Both the position numbers and the translations under genes were made by a program. Shown one piece after another: positions 43,197-53,300 of a stretch of 64,000 nt of DNA (position 1 is its first letter; each line of letters starts with the position of its first letter). Below the pieces are notes generated by a model, which saw only the letters and a program-made list of their open reading frames with translations, did no database searches and had not been told where the DNA came from. The DNA is taken from assembly GCA_035718275.1 (NCBI GenBank), contig DASTHI010000007.1, positions 90,303 to 154,302 of the forward strand. Reading direction: 5' to 3'. The stretch comes from Pseudolabrys sp035718275. Lineage in GTDB: Bacteria; Pseudomonadota; Alphaproteobacteria; Rhizobiales; Xanthobacteraceae.

Positions 43197-44384
43197 ATGA
43201 CCAAGAAGCCGAAGAACTCGATAAGACCAGACACTCGGCTCGTGACGGGAGGGCGCGACCCGCAAGCCTATCACGGATTTGTTAATCCGCCCGTTTACCA
43301 TGCTTCGACTCTTCTTTATCCGACTGCCGAAGACCAGGTTGCCCACCGCGCGCGCTATAGCTATGGCCGTCGCGGCACGCCAACTTCGGAGGCACTTGAA
43401 AATGCCCTGATCGAGCTCGACGGTGAAGGCTGCGCCGGTGTGGCGCTGCTTCCCTCGGGACTTGCCGCCATTTCGGCGGCCCTGCTTTCGTTCACGCGCG
43501 CCGGCGATCACGTGCTGGTTGCGGACAGCGTGTATCGGCCCACACGCAATTTCTGCAATGGCGTGTTGAATCGTCTCGGAGTGGAAACCACGTATTACGA
43601 TCCACTTCTCGGCACCGATATCGCGAAGCTCTTCAAGGCAAATACGCGACTGGTCTTCGTTGAAGCGCCCGGCTCACAGAGCTTCGAGATGCAGGACGTT
43701 CCCACGATCGCGGGCATCGCGCATCAGAAGAACGCGCTCGTCATTATGGACAACACATGGGCGACGCCGCTCTACTTTCGTGCATTTCAGAAAGGCGTTG
43801 ATGTGCAAATTCAGGCCGGCACGAAATATATTGGCGGCCATTCGGACATCATGTTCGGCTGTGTTTCGGCAAATTCAGCAACGCTGCCGGTATTAAAAGA
43901 CACGGTCTACTCGATGGGACTGTGCGTGGGCCCGGACGACATGTATCTCGCTCTACGCGGCCTGCGCACGCTGGGGGTGAGGCTCGCGCGTCACTATGAG
44001 TCCGGCTTGCACGTCGCTTCCTGGCTTCAGAGCCGGCCTGAGGTGCTGCGCGTCCTCCATCCCGCGCTGGAAGGCGACCCAGGACACCCGATCTGGAAGC
44101 GCGATTTTTTGGGCGCAAGCGGCCTGTTCAGCATTGTATTAAAGCCCGCCAGCGAAAAGGCTGTGTACGCTTTCCTCAATGCGCTCACGCTGTTCGGGCT
44201 CGGTTATTCCTGGGGAGGATTCGAAAGCTTGGCCATTCTTTTCGACTGCACTGAATACAGAACGGCGACAAGGTGGGCACCCGGCGGCCCAACGATCCGT
44301 TTCCACATCGGTCTGGAAGACCCGGACGATCTCATCGCCGATCTCGAGCGCGCCTTTGCCGCGCTGCAGTCCGCACAACGATAA
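43197..44384 (+). CDS. metC: Cystathionine beta-lyase
   Basis: PLP enzyme of the gamma-elimination (Cys/Met metabolism) family that cleaves cystathionine to homocysteine, pyruvate and ammonia. From the ATG at 43197 the protein has 395 residues. It shows NPPVYHASTLLYPT, YSYGRRGTPTSEALE (the phosphate-binding Tyr and Arg), SLVLLPSG-like VALLPSGLAAIS, D185 in IMDNTWATP, and the PLP lysine K210 in QAGTKYIGGHSD. The family is also known as CBL-like in alphaproteobacteria. The neighbourhood with aapJQMP is the known Rhizobium arrangement. Confidence 0.93.
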   Translation: MTKKPKNSIRPDTRLVTGGRDPQAYHGFVNPPVYHASTLLYPTAEDQVAHRARYSYGRRGTPTSEALENALIELDGEGCAGVALLPSGLAAISAALLSFTRAGDHVLVADSVYRPTRNFCNGVLNRLGVETTYYDPLLGTDIAKLFKANTRLVFVEAPGSQSFEMQDVPTIAGIAHQKNALVIMDNTWATPLYFRAFQKGVDVQIQAGTKYIGGHSDIMFGCVSANSATLPVLKDTVYSMGLCVGPDDMYLALRGLRTLGVRLARHYESGLHVASWLQSRPEVLRVLHPALEGDPGHPIWKRDFLGASGLFSIVLKPASEKAVYAFLNALTLFGLGYSWGGFESLAILFDCTEYRTATRWAPGGPTIRFHIGLEDPDDLIADLERAFAALQSAQR

Positions 44385-44500
44385 CAGGCCTGACGCATCC
44401 ACAAGAAGAAACCTTTGTCCTTCTGTCGAGCGCACCGCTAGTGAATTCTGACGCCGGATCTTCCGAACCGCGCCGAACGGCAGCACAGTTCTCGTCTCGA

Positions 44501-44830
44501 TTACAGAGCCGCGGTTTTACCGTCGCCGCGCAGAACGAACTGCAGATTGCGCAAATAGACGAACACTCCGAACGCCTGCCCGATAATGAACACCGGATCT
44601 CGGCGGTAGAGCGCATAGCCCAGCAGCATCAATCCGCCGCCTATTGAGAAGACCCAAAATGCGGTCGGCACGACGCTCCTGCCTGCCCGTTCGGACGCAA
44701 TCCACTGCACGACGAAGCGCATTGCGAACAGCGCCTGAGCAATGTAGCCGATCAGAATTCCCCAATCGGCATTGCCAATGAAGACGTCGTGCAGATATCC
44801 GCCGACGGATTGCGCTAGGTCGATCAACAT
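44501..44830 (-). CDS. Lipid A biosynthesis N-terminal domain protein (LABN)
   Basis: A 109-residue membrane protein with three hydrophobic segments (WGILIGYIAQALFAMRFVVQWIASE, VVPTAFWVFSIGGGLMLLGYALY and VFIIGQAFGVFVYLRN). This matches the small domain found fused to LpxB in some bacteria and stand-alone next to GT2 enzymes. The known domain acts near lipid A or undecaprenyl-sugar chemistry, but its exact job is unknown. It is the last gene of the GT83-PAP2-GT2-LABN row, 74 bp after the GT2 gene. Confidence 0.85.
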   Translation of the reverse strand: MLIDLAQSVGGYLHDVFIGNADWGILIGYIAQALFAMRFVVQWIASERAGRSVVPTAFWVFSIGGGLMLLGYALYRRDPVFIIGQAFGVFVYLRNLQFVLRGDGKTAAL

Positions 44831-44904
44831 GTCTTTTTCCTTTGCCGGAGGATTACCTGTTCGAGTCTCTCGCCATCACGGAGGCGCACATAGGCCGCCG
44901 TCCG

Positions 44905-45633
44905 CTAAGTGTCGATCTCCGGATTTTGCTTTTGACGCCGGATCAGCCACCACACACCCGCGAGATCGAGTATGCCCACCCAGAGGCGATCCCACATTCC
45001 ATAGTTCGACACGCCGCGGATTCGCGGACGATCGACCACATCCACATACGCGATCGAATATCCCTCTCGTCGCATCAGGGCGGGAAGAAAACGATGAAGG
45101 CCATCGAAATATGGCAGGCGGAGAAATACCTCGCGACGGAATGCTTTCAGACCGCAGCCGGTATCCCTCGTGCCGTCACGAAGCACCGCCGCGCGCACTC
45201 CATTCGCGATGCGGGATTGAAGCCGCTTGAAACCGCTTGCCTTCCGACCAACGCGTTGACCGGCGACCAACCCCGTCCTTGGGCCTCCTGCTTCGAGAGC
45301 GTGAACAAGAGAGGGGATAAAGGCTGGATCATTCTGGCCGTCACCGTCGAGTGTCACGACAAGCGGCGCGCGAGCTGCCGCCACGCCGCTGCGTACTGCC
45401 GCCGATTGTCCACAAGACCGCGTGTGGCGAATCTGGCGCAGCCATCCGTATCGCGACATGAGCGCGGCAATTTCGCTGCCGGTCTCGTCGCCGGAACCAT
45501 CATTCACGTAAATCACCTCGAATTGCCATCGCCCTTCCATGGCCTTCGAAATTTCCATGACCAAGGGTTCGATATTGCCGGCCTCATTGCGCACCGGCAC
45601 CACGACGGACACCGCGGGATCACTGGTATTCAT
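44905..45633 (-). CDS. Glycosyltransferase family 2 (polyprenyl-phosphate sugar synthase-like)
   Basis: A 242-residue GT-A enzyme of the dolichol-phosphate mannosyltransferase/ArnC type. It has SVVVPVRNEAGNIEPLV, the metal-binding D-G-D-G-Q (VVTLDGDGQNDPAFIPS), the GCGLKAFRREV motif and PRIRGVSNYG. The C-terminus has one hydrophobic stretch, RLWVGILDLAGVWWLI, fewer than the two in ArnC. I start at the ATG 45633. It probably makes a lipid-linked sugar for the GT83 enzyme upstream; the sugar (for example galacturonate or mannose in rhizobial lipid A) is inferred. Confidence 0.88.
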   Translation of the reverse strand: MNTSDPAVSVVVPVRNEAGNIEPLVMEISKAMEGRWQFEVIYVNDGSGDETGSEIAALMSRYGWLRQIRHTRSCGQSAAVRSGVAAARAPLVVTLDGDGQNDPAFIPSLVHALEAGGPRTGLVAGQRVGRKASGFKRLQSRIANGVRAAVLRDGTRDTGCGLKAFRREVFLRLPYFDGLHRFLPALMRREGYSIAYVDVVDRPRIRGVSNYGMWDRLWVGILDLAGVWWLIRRQKQNPEIDT

Positions 45634-45643
45634 GGGGCGATGT

Positions 45644-46495
45644 CTAGGCCAGCAATTCGCGGGCAACCGCCTTGATACGCGAGAGAGATGGTCCTGCGTA
45701 TTGATGGATCCCGCCAGCCTTGTTCATTGAAAAGCCCAGATGCCGCTGTGCGAAATAACGGCGAACCAGTATCGCGCCGCCCATGCCCACAACCGCTCCG
45801 GCCAGCACGTCAGTGGGATAGTGTGCCGAAATGACGATGCGACTCATCGCCATCAGCAATGCGTAGACGAGCAGAACCGTGCGACCACGCGGCCACAACG
45901 TCCCAAATGCCACGAGGACGGCGAACGCTGTCGTCGTGTGACCGGACGGCATGCTCGCATAGGCGGGCTGCCAGGCAATCGGATCGAACAAAAGCGGGTC
46001 GAGACTCCCGCCAACCATCGGTCGCGCCCGCCCGATGATGCGCTTGACGATCGTCACGAACAGACTCGGGACCGCGATGGCCATGAAAAGGAATCCGATC
46101 CGAACCATAACCGCCGCAACGACGCGCTGAGATACGGGTGTGAGAACTGGCGGCATTGAAGCCAGCAGAAAAAACAGGACCCCCAGCGGCCACAAAAACC
46201 ACCCGGACTTGCCGAAATCAGTGATCTCCTGAAAGAACGATATGACCCAGGAAGGCAAATTGCGGATCGCGCGCGCCGTGAGCGGATCAATGGTCATAGC
46301 CAACACCAAAAAGGTCAGCACCGCGGCAATAGCAACGCTGGCAATAGACACCGGAGAGAACGCCCCGAGACGAAATGATTCCATTCGCGGAGAACGCGAC
46401 AGCACGCCCAATGCGGATGCAACGTTAGCAGCACAACGACGCAGCACCATCGCAGACGGACGATCACTTCGATTGAGTCCATTGGCTAGACTCAT
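45644..46495 (-). CDS. PAP2-family membrane phosphatase (LpxE/LpxF-like)
   Basis: A 283-residue phosphatase with about five membrane segments. The three PAP2 motifs are intact: KRIIGRARP (K-x6-RP), PSGHTTT, and SRIVISAHYPTD (SR-x5-H-x3-D). Family members in rhizobia remove a phosphate from lipid A (LpxE at position 1, LpxF at 4') or from polyprenyl pyrophosphate. It overlaps the GT83 gene by 4 bp and is followed by the GT2 gene after 10 bp, so it belongs to the same mRNA. Confidence 0.88.
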   Translation of the reverse strand: MSLANGLNRSDRPSAMVLRRCAANVASALGVLSRSPRMESFRLGAFSPVSIASVAIAAVLTFLVLAMTIDPLTARAIRNLPSWVISFFQEITDFGKSGWFLWPLGVLFFLLASMPPVLTPVSQRVVAAVMVRIGFLFMAIAVPSLFVTIVKRIIGRARPMVGGSLDPLLFDPIAWQPAYASMPSGHTTTAFAVLVAFGTLWPRGRTVLLVYALLMAMSRIVISAHYPTDVLAGAVVGMGGAILVRRYFAQRHLGFSMNKAGGIHQYAGPSLSRIKAVARELLA

Positions 46496-48216
46496 GGATT
46501 CTCCTGCGAGCGAAACAGTGTAAGCGATACCGGTTTGCCGATGCTGATGTTGTAGCCCTCGATGCGCTGCAAGAAGGAATAGCGAAGCGAGATCGATTCA
46601 GCCCTCTGCACGAAATTGCGTTCGCCACGCGGGTCGAGGACCGCAAAGTGGCAAGGACCGGACCTCAAAAAGTCGGCCGCACTCGCGCCATCTGCGAAAC
46701 GCGTATCGGTGCCGAGCAGAAATACCAGACTAGGCTCTTGATAGGCAAACGTCGACACGACATGCGGCTGACGGCAGCCGGTCGTTCGAATTTGTTCGGC
46801 GATCAGAGCGCTGGGAAAAAGCGAAGGCAGAGAGCCGAAGGTTACGGCATAGACCGTTATTGCCACGAGCAAGGAGGCCAGCGTGCCACGCAGGAGCGAG
46901 CGTTCGGCGCCATCGACGTCATAGAGCCGCCAGGCGAACAATCCGAAGATCACTGCTGCCGCCGAAAAAGGCCATGCGACAAGGCCGAGATCGCGCTCGA
47001 GCATGATGAAGGCTATCAACACGGCGATCGCGACGACGCAGGGAAAAAGGAACCAGCCGAACGTGCCGCGCACGATCCATCGGATCTTGGAAAGCGTGCC
47101 GATTTCGATCACCCGTGCGATAAGAATGGCGATGGCCGGGTAAAGCGGCATCACATAGTGGGGGAGTTTGGTCATAACCACTTCGAATACGAGCCAGGAA
47201 GGGAGAATCCATGCGAGCAGAAAGCGGATCTCCGGTTCCTGCCGGGACCTCCACACCGCCGGCGCAGCAAGCCCGGCAAGCACCGCGCCAGGCCAGAAGG
47301 TGAGCCAGAACAGTACGAAATAGAAGCCCGGCGGCGCGCCGTGAGCTTCCTGGCCACTGGTCACCTTGCTGAGCATGTCATGCCCAAGGGATTGCACGAG
47401 AAAACTGTCGCCAGACTTTGCCACGATGGCAATAAACCAAGGCAGGACCAGCAACAGCATCCAGAGGATTCCGTACAAGGGACGCAGCGACAGCATCCAT
47501 CGCGTTGACCGGTCGGCGATTGATACTGCGAATGCCGCAAGTACCGCGAACATGAGGATCAATGGTCCTTTGAGGAGGACGCCGGCCGCCATTGCTGTCC
47601 AGAAAATGGCCGGATCGGTCCAGCGTGCCTTCTGTTCAACCGTTCCCCTCGCCCGCAGATAGATCCGCCCCATAGCTCCCATGGCTGCGACCGAAGCGAA
47701 CAACAGCATGGCATCGGTTTTAGCGAGTCTTGCTTCGACGCCGAGAAGGACTGAACTCGCCATCATCAACGCAGCGATCAATGCGCCGCGCCGACTTACG
47801 AATGCGAGGGCCGCCCAGTAGGTCATCAGGACAGCAGCAATTCCGCCTACAAGCGAGGGCAGGCGATAAAGCCAGATCGTTGTGCGCGCCTGCGGAACGC
47901 CGAGCCATTCTCCCGTGCTGACCGCCGCCGCTTGCAGCCAATAAATTCCCACCGGTTTCTTGTAGCGAACCTCGTTCTGAAACCGGATGTCGATATACTC
48001 GCGCGTCTCGAGCATCTGCTTGGTCGCTTGGGCAAAACGCGCTTCATCGCGATCGACCGGCGGAATCTGAAAAAAGCCCGGCAAAAACGCGAGCAGAGAA
48101 AAAAGCAGCAGGAACACGGCCGCGAGACGATGCGAGGTGCCGGCGTAGTCGAGCGCGGCACTGAAGCCCCGCCCCGCAAGCGCGGGTGCACCGGTGTTCT
48201 CGATCGTGCTGCTCAC
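46492..48216 (-). CDS. ArnT-like glycosyltransferase (GT83 family)
   Basis: A 574-residue inner-membrane GT-C enzyme with about twelve segments. The first periplasmic loop has the catalytic acid in PPVDRDEARFAQATKQML and the RYKKPVGIYWLQA stretch, as in ArnT. Such enzymes move a sugar from a polyprenyl phosphate to lipid A or another envelope lipid. It heads the GT83-PAP2-GT2-LABN group; the 62-bp gap to pbpC upstream leaves open whether these genes share the A2M/pbpC promoter. The acceptor is probably lipid A, but this is not proven by the sequence. Confidence 0.88.
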   Translation of the reverse strand: MSSTIENTGAPALAGRGFSAALDYAGTSHRLAAVFLLLFSLLAFLPGFFQIPPVDRDEARFAQATKQMLETREYIDIRFQNEVRYKKPVGIYWLQAAAVSTGEWLGVPQARTTIWLYRLPSLVGGIAAVLMTYWAALAFVSRRGALIAALMMASSVLLGVEARLAKTDAMLLFASVAAMGAMGRIYLRARGTVEQKARWTDPAIFWTAMAAGVLLKGPLILMFAVLAAFAVSIADRSTRWMLSLRPLYGILWMLLLVLPWFIAIVAKSGDSFLVQSLGHDMLSKVTSGQEAHGAPPGFYFVLFWLTFWPGAVLAGLAAPAVWRSRQEPEIRFLLAWILPSWLVFEVVMTKLPHYVMPLYPAIAILIARVIEIGTLSKIRWIVRGTFGWFLFPCVVAIAVLIAFIMLERDLGLVAWPFSAAAVIFGLFAWRLYDVDGAERSLLRGTLASLLVAITVYAVTFGSLPSLFPSALIAEQIRTTGCRQPHVVSTFAYQEPSLVFLLGTDTRFADGASAADFLRSGPCHFAVLDPRGERNFVQRAESISLRYSFLQRIEGYNISIGKPVSLTLFRSQENP

Positions 48217-48278
48217 TCTTTCCCCTCAGCAGACATGGCGCCGAACATAAAGACAAGCCACATCGTCTTCCAACGCCT

Positions 48279-50330
48279 TCACTGCAGTCTCACGGTGACA
48301 CTGTCGCTCGCCCCTGAGGGGTCCATGACGGTGACGCGCGCATAGCCCGGCCCGTCCGGCCGGAAAAACATGGTGCGTCGACCGGCTTGCGTAGCGACCG
48401 GCACGCCATTGAGCAAGACGGTCAGCGGCATCCGCCCGCCGGAAATCTTCACTGCAATCGAGTTCGGACTTTCGCTCTTCGGCAGTTCAAGGCGAGCACC
48501 GTCGGGAGGGAACATGATGCGCGGTCGCTCGGACGCCACGCGCGCCTCGGGAGACGCGCCAAATCGCTGCAAAGGCAGTGGAAGCCGATTGCCGGCAGCA
48601 TTGATTACCCCTTGTGGAGCCTGGGCAAGCGGAGCAGGCGGCAGCCCAAAGCGGGCAAACGCATCAAACAGGACCGGGGCAGCGGCGGCGCGGCCGACGA
48701 GTCCCGGGACGGAGCCCCCGTCCGGGCGGCCGATCCAGACTCCGATGGTCATGCGGCCGTCAAATCCGATGGCCCATGCATCGCGATAGCCGTACGAGGT
48801 GCCAGTCTTGAATGCGATCCTGCCATGCGGCGCGTTTTCGGGCGGTGGCGCACCGATGAGAATATTTCCGAGATACCAGGCGGCAACAGGATCAAGCAGC
48901 CGGCGGGAAACACCAGTGGCTTCATCTTCACGCTCGCGCAATCGGACAACGCTGCCCTGCCGGGCAATACCCATATAGAGCATGACAAGATCCGAAAGAC
49001 GGACCCCGACTCCGCCAAGGCCCATGGCGAGGCCGGGCGCCTCGCCTTTCGGGAATACCAGCATTGCACCGCTCTGAACCAGGCGCGCCGCGAGACGGTC
49101 GGCGCCGACTTTCCCAAGAACGGCAACGGCTGGAACATTGAGCGACAGCTGAAGGGCCTGGCGAATTGTTACGGTCCCCTGGAACGTCAGATCGAAATTT
49201 TCGGGCACATAGCTGCCGTATCGCAGCGGCCTGTCCTCGACCAGCGTCTCCGGATGGATGAGGCCGTCCTCAAAACCCAGACCATAGATGAAAGGCTTGA
49301 GCGTCGAACCCGGCGACCGCAGCGCCCGCGTCATGTCGACCTGCCCGGATCGGCGGGTATCCGCATATTCGGCCGAACCAACCCGCGCCTTGATCTCGCC
49401 GCTGCGATTGTCCACCGCCAGAATGGCAATGGAAATCTTGGGCCCAAGCGCTCGCGCCCTTTCCGCGGCAAGCTCCTGAAGACGCTTCTGCAAGGTTGAA
49501 TCGATCGTCAAACGATGAACGAGACGATCGGGTTCAAGCGCAACGACGTGCTCGGCCGAATGCGGGGCCAGCATCGGCAACTGCTTTCGAAGGTGCGGTA
49601 CCGGCGTCGCCTTGGCGCGGACGACTTCGTCATCCGGCAGCCGCTCTGTTGCGGCGACCCGATCGAGTACACGGTCCCGCGCCGCACGGGCAGCCTCTGG
49701 ATAGCGGTCCGGTCGCCGCAATTCCGGCGACTGAGGCAGCGCGACAAGCAGTGCCGCTTCGGCAAGCGATAGTTTTCGAGGCTCCTTGCCAAAATAGGCG
49801 AGCGAAGCAGCCCGCACACCCTCGAGATTGCCGCCGTAAGGCGCCAGGGTGAGATAAAGAGAAAGGATCTGTTCCTTCCCAAGCAGCCGCTCCAGCTCGA
49901 ACGCCCGCGTGATCTGTCGTAGTTTTGCACCAATGCTGCGGTGCTCGCGCGGCTCGAGCAGCCGCGCCACTTGCATCGTGATGGTCGATCCTCCGGACAC
50001 CACGTGACCGCTCGTGATGAGCTGGAGGGCAGCTCGCCCGAGCGACCAGGGATCCACACCCGAATGCTGGTAGAACCGTTTATCCTCATAGGCGAAGAGC
50101 AGGCGCAAGAATCGAGGATCGACGTCTTTGGCCTCGATCGGCAGGCGCCAACGCCCCTCCTTTGTGGCAAAGCCCCGCAACAGCCGCCCTGCGTGATCAA
50201 GCACGATATGTGAATAGCCGAAATTGCCGCCTGTGGGGGTGGGCCCGAGCAGGTAAATGTACAAGGCACAGGCGAACACCGCAGCCAGCGTGGCGCCGAG
50301 TCCCGTGATCATCGGGCGTCGTGCCTTCAT
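48279..50330 (-). CDS. pbpC: Penicillin-binding protein 1C
   Basis: Bifunctional class A PBP of 683 residues. A single N-terminal membrane anchor (MITGLGATLAAVFACALYIYLLG) is followed by the GT51 domain with YQHSGVDPWSLGRAALQ and GGSTITMQVARLLEP. The transpeptidase domain has the SxxK motif SPGSTLKPF, SLN in LSLNVPAV, and KTG in FKTGTSYG. The C-terminus (about 600-683) is the PBP1C-specific BiPBP_C domain. It overlaps the alpha-2-macroglobulin gene by 4 bp, the classical bacterial yfhM-pbpC pair, in which the PBP repairs peptidoglycan where the inhibitor acts. Confidence 0.95.
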   Translation of the reverse strand: MKARRPMITGLGATLAAVFACALYIYLLGPTPTGGNFGYSHIVLDHAGRLLRGFATKEGRWRLPIEAKDVDPRFLRLLFAYEDKRFYQHSGVDPWSLGRAALQLITSGHVVSGGSTITMQVARLLEPREHRSIGAKLRQITRAFELERLLGKEQILSLYLTLAPYGGNLEGVRAASLAYFGKEPRKLSLAEAALLVALPQSPELRRPDRYPEAARAARDRVLDRVAATERLPDDEVVRAKATPVPHLRKQLPMLAPHSAEHVVALEPDRLVHRLTIDSTLQKRLQELAAERARALGPKISIAILAVDNRSGEIKARVGSAEYADTRRSGQVDMTRALRSPGSTLKPFIYGLGFEDGLIHPETLVEDRPLRYGSYVPENFDLTFQGTVTIRQALQLSLNVPAVAVLGKVGADRLAARLVQSGAMLVFPKGEAPGLAMGLGGVGVRLSDLVMLYMGIARQGSVVRLREREDEATGVSRRLLDPVAAWYLGNILIGAPPPENAPHGRIAFKTGTSYGYRDAWAIGFDGRMTIGVWIGRPDGGSVPGLVGRAAAAPVLFDAFARFGLPPAPLAQAPQGVINAAGNRLPLPLQRFGASPEARVASERPRIMFPPDGARLELPKSESPNSIAVKISGGRMPLTVLLNGVPVATQAGRRTMFFRPDGPGYARVTVMDPSGASDSVTVRLQ

Positions 50331-53300
50331 CTCGTCGTGATCTCAATCGAACCCGTTGCCGTGAGCCCGAAACGGTCGGGCCGGTACATGTCTTCAACTT
50401 TGGCCTGCGGTAGCACGTATCGGCCGGGTGATACGGCACGCACCACGTAGGCAAGGGCAAACACCGGCGCTGAGTCGCGGCTTCGTTCGAACGCGGCGGA
50501 AAACCGATCGTCACGGAATTCCACACTGATCGGCTGCGCCGCGTTTGTGATCCACGTCAACGTTCCCGTTTCTCCCGACGACACCAGCCGCGGATTGTCG
50601 ATTTCGAAGCCGGCCGGCAGATAGTCCGCGACGATAACCCGCCCAAACTGCGGTTGCGGCTCAGTCATCTTCAGCACCACAACAAAGCGCTGGTTTTGCT
50701 TTGCCTTGCCTGGATCGATGGTCTTCCCATCGAGCGTGTGAAAGCTGCGCTCGATCCGGAAGCCTCGTTCGGAAGTCGGCTCGGGCACGAGTGGCGATCC
50801 ACTAACCGACACGACGGCCTGCACGCTTCCCTCGCCTCTGTTCTGGACGATGAATGGAGCCGCGAGATCCTCCGACTGAAAGCTTCGATAGAACGTGCCC
50901 TGCCGCGTCTCACCATTGACTGCAAGCGAAATCGCGTTGAGCTGCCTTACGAGCGCGCGCGCCGCAAGAACGAGCCACGCATTTTCCTGCGTCGACGTTG
51001 CGGCGGTCAGTGCGCGCGCCGCGTCGACCTGTTCCACCGCATCATCGATCGTCCTCTGCGGCGCTCGGCCTTCCGAAGCAAGCGTGACCAGGGCGGCGGC
51101 ATCGCGCAAGGGCGATCCGAAGTCTGCCCGCCCGGCCTGCACCTTCGCCTGCGCAGTAATATCGCGCAGGGCTGAAAGATAGACCTCATCCGCGCGCGCC
51201 TTGTCCCCAAGCATTGCCAGTGCCGCGGCAATCTGGGCCTTGGCAATAGGCGTAGCTACAGCTGCAAGCCTGACATCGGCGATGTAACGAAGATCGCCGA
51301 TGGATGCTGCGCCGTTGCGCGCAAGGACATAGAGTGCATAGGCAAGCTCGCGGCCGCCATCCTTGCTCGGTTCTGGAGCGTTCGCGACGTAGTTTCGCAA
51401 TCTGTCCAACGCAAGTGCGTAAGCGGCTTGCGGAATCTCGAAGCCGCGCGCACGGGCGCGGCTGAGGAAATCGGTGACATAGGCATCAAGCCACGCGTCG
51501 TCGCCTCCGACCGACCAAAGTCCAAACGAACCATTCGCGCCCTGCCGCGCTAGAAGGCGTGTAATCGCATCGCGGATGCGCGCGTCCGTGTCCGCTTCAT
51601 CATAGGGTTGCGTCCTCCCGACGAGTTCACGGACGTAAAGCAATGCCAATGCGCTGCTGGCAATCTGTTCCGAACATCCGAATGGATAGCCCTCAAGCGA
51701 GTTGAGCAGCGTCGCCGCATCAAGGGAAGTCGACGTCGTCACCGATAAGCCGGCCCGGCCCGTTCCGGTAGCGAAATCGGCAAATAGATCCTTCGACATG
51801 GTCAGCGTCTCGCCCGCAGCGAGTGTGCGCACGGTGCGACGGGTCAAAATCTGATTGGCCGGTCGCACGTCAAGCGCATAGCTGCGTTCGAGCGCGAAAT
51901 TATCAGGACCGCGCACTAGAACCTTCAGAACGCCCGCTCCTACGCGGTCGCCCGTGACCCGCAACTGAATTGCACGCCGTTCTTTGCTCGCGAGCCTCAG
52001 GGTGTGCGACCTTTCACCGTCCACGCTGAGGCTTCCGTCGGCCGCAAAATCGACGATGTAATCGCCCGCACCGCCATCTACATTGTCCAACTCAAGATTG
52101 ATCGAACTCTGATCTCCGGAGCGCAAAAAGCGCGGCAGCGTTGTCGTGAGCACAACGGGATCGCGAACCATCACGTCTCCCGTGGCTTTGCCGACTTTGT
52201 CCTTGCTCCATGCCACCGCCATCACGCGAATTGTGCCGGCGAATGCCGGAATGTCGAAATCGACCTTTGCAATCCCATTCCGGTCGACTGTGACGATGCC
52301 CGAATAGAGTGAAAGCGGTGGCTGCGTTGGCGGTGAGCCGGACAACTCGGCGCCCGTCGCATCTCCGCCAGTGCGAATTTGCCCGCGCGCCCCGTGCATT
52401 CCGTCAATCAGTTGTCCGTACAGATCACGGACTTCGGCCGAGAGCCGGCGTTGGCCCAAATAGAAATCGTCAGGAGCCGGCGGTTTGTAATTCGTCAGAT
52501 TGAGAATGCCGACATCGACTGCGGCGACAACCACGCGAGCTTCTTCGCCGACCGCTAGCCCACCAATCTTGATTGGCAGGCTCAGTGCCGAATTCGGCCT
52601 GACAGTTGCCGGCAGTGTCATATCGACGGCGAGCGTGCGGGCATTCCTGTCGATCGAGAACCATTGCACTCCGATCGCCCTGCCGGGCATTCGTTGTGCT
52701 GCCGCATCGAGCGGGCGCCGCAAGGTCGCGATCACATAAGCCCCGGTCCCCCAGTCACGGCCCACACGGATACCGACCCGCGTGTCTCCTGGCTTTACAT
52801 CCTGGGACTGACTCTCGACCAGGCGATCCGTGAACACGCTGACTGTGAGGCGCCCGGCTGAGCGCGCAGTGATGCCTACGTTCATTGTGTCGCCCGATTT
52901 GTAGTCGGGCTTATCCAGCGCAACCTCCAGAAGATCCGGGGTGTCGGCGCTTGCCTCCGCGTAAAAGCCAGCATCGAACGAGAGCGACGTTGCCGGACCA
53001 TCCGGCTCGCCGGTCGAAACCTCCAGGCGATAGCGGCCCCATTTGACAGGCAACGATATTTTCGCAGCCGCGTCCGCCGCGACATCGAGCCTGCCGTTTG
53101 CCACGCGCTCCGTGCGGTTGACCGGCTCATAGGTCCATTGCCCATTCTGCCGGTACCATTGAAAGCTGGTCTCGACCTTGAGCAGATCGTACCACAAACC
53201 GTCTTTGGCCAACATTTTGCCGTCCGGCGCTACCATCACCACATTGAATTCGGCATTCGCGCCATCGGCGAGTGAACGGCCGGAGAATAATGGCTTAATG

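Noticed and set aside
48387..49499. 370-residue plus-strand open frame
   Set aside because: Antisense shadow of pbpC.
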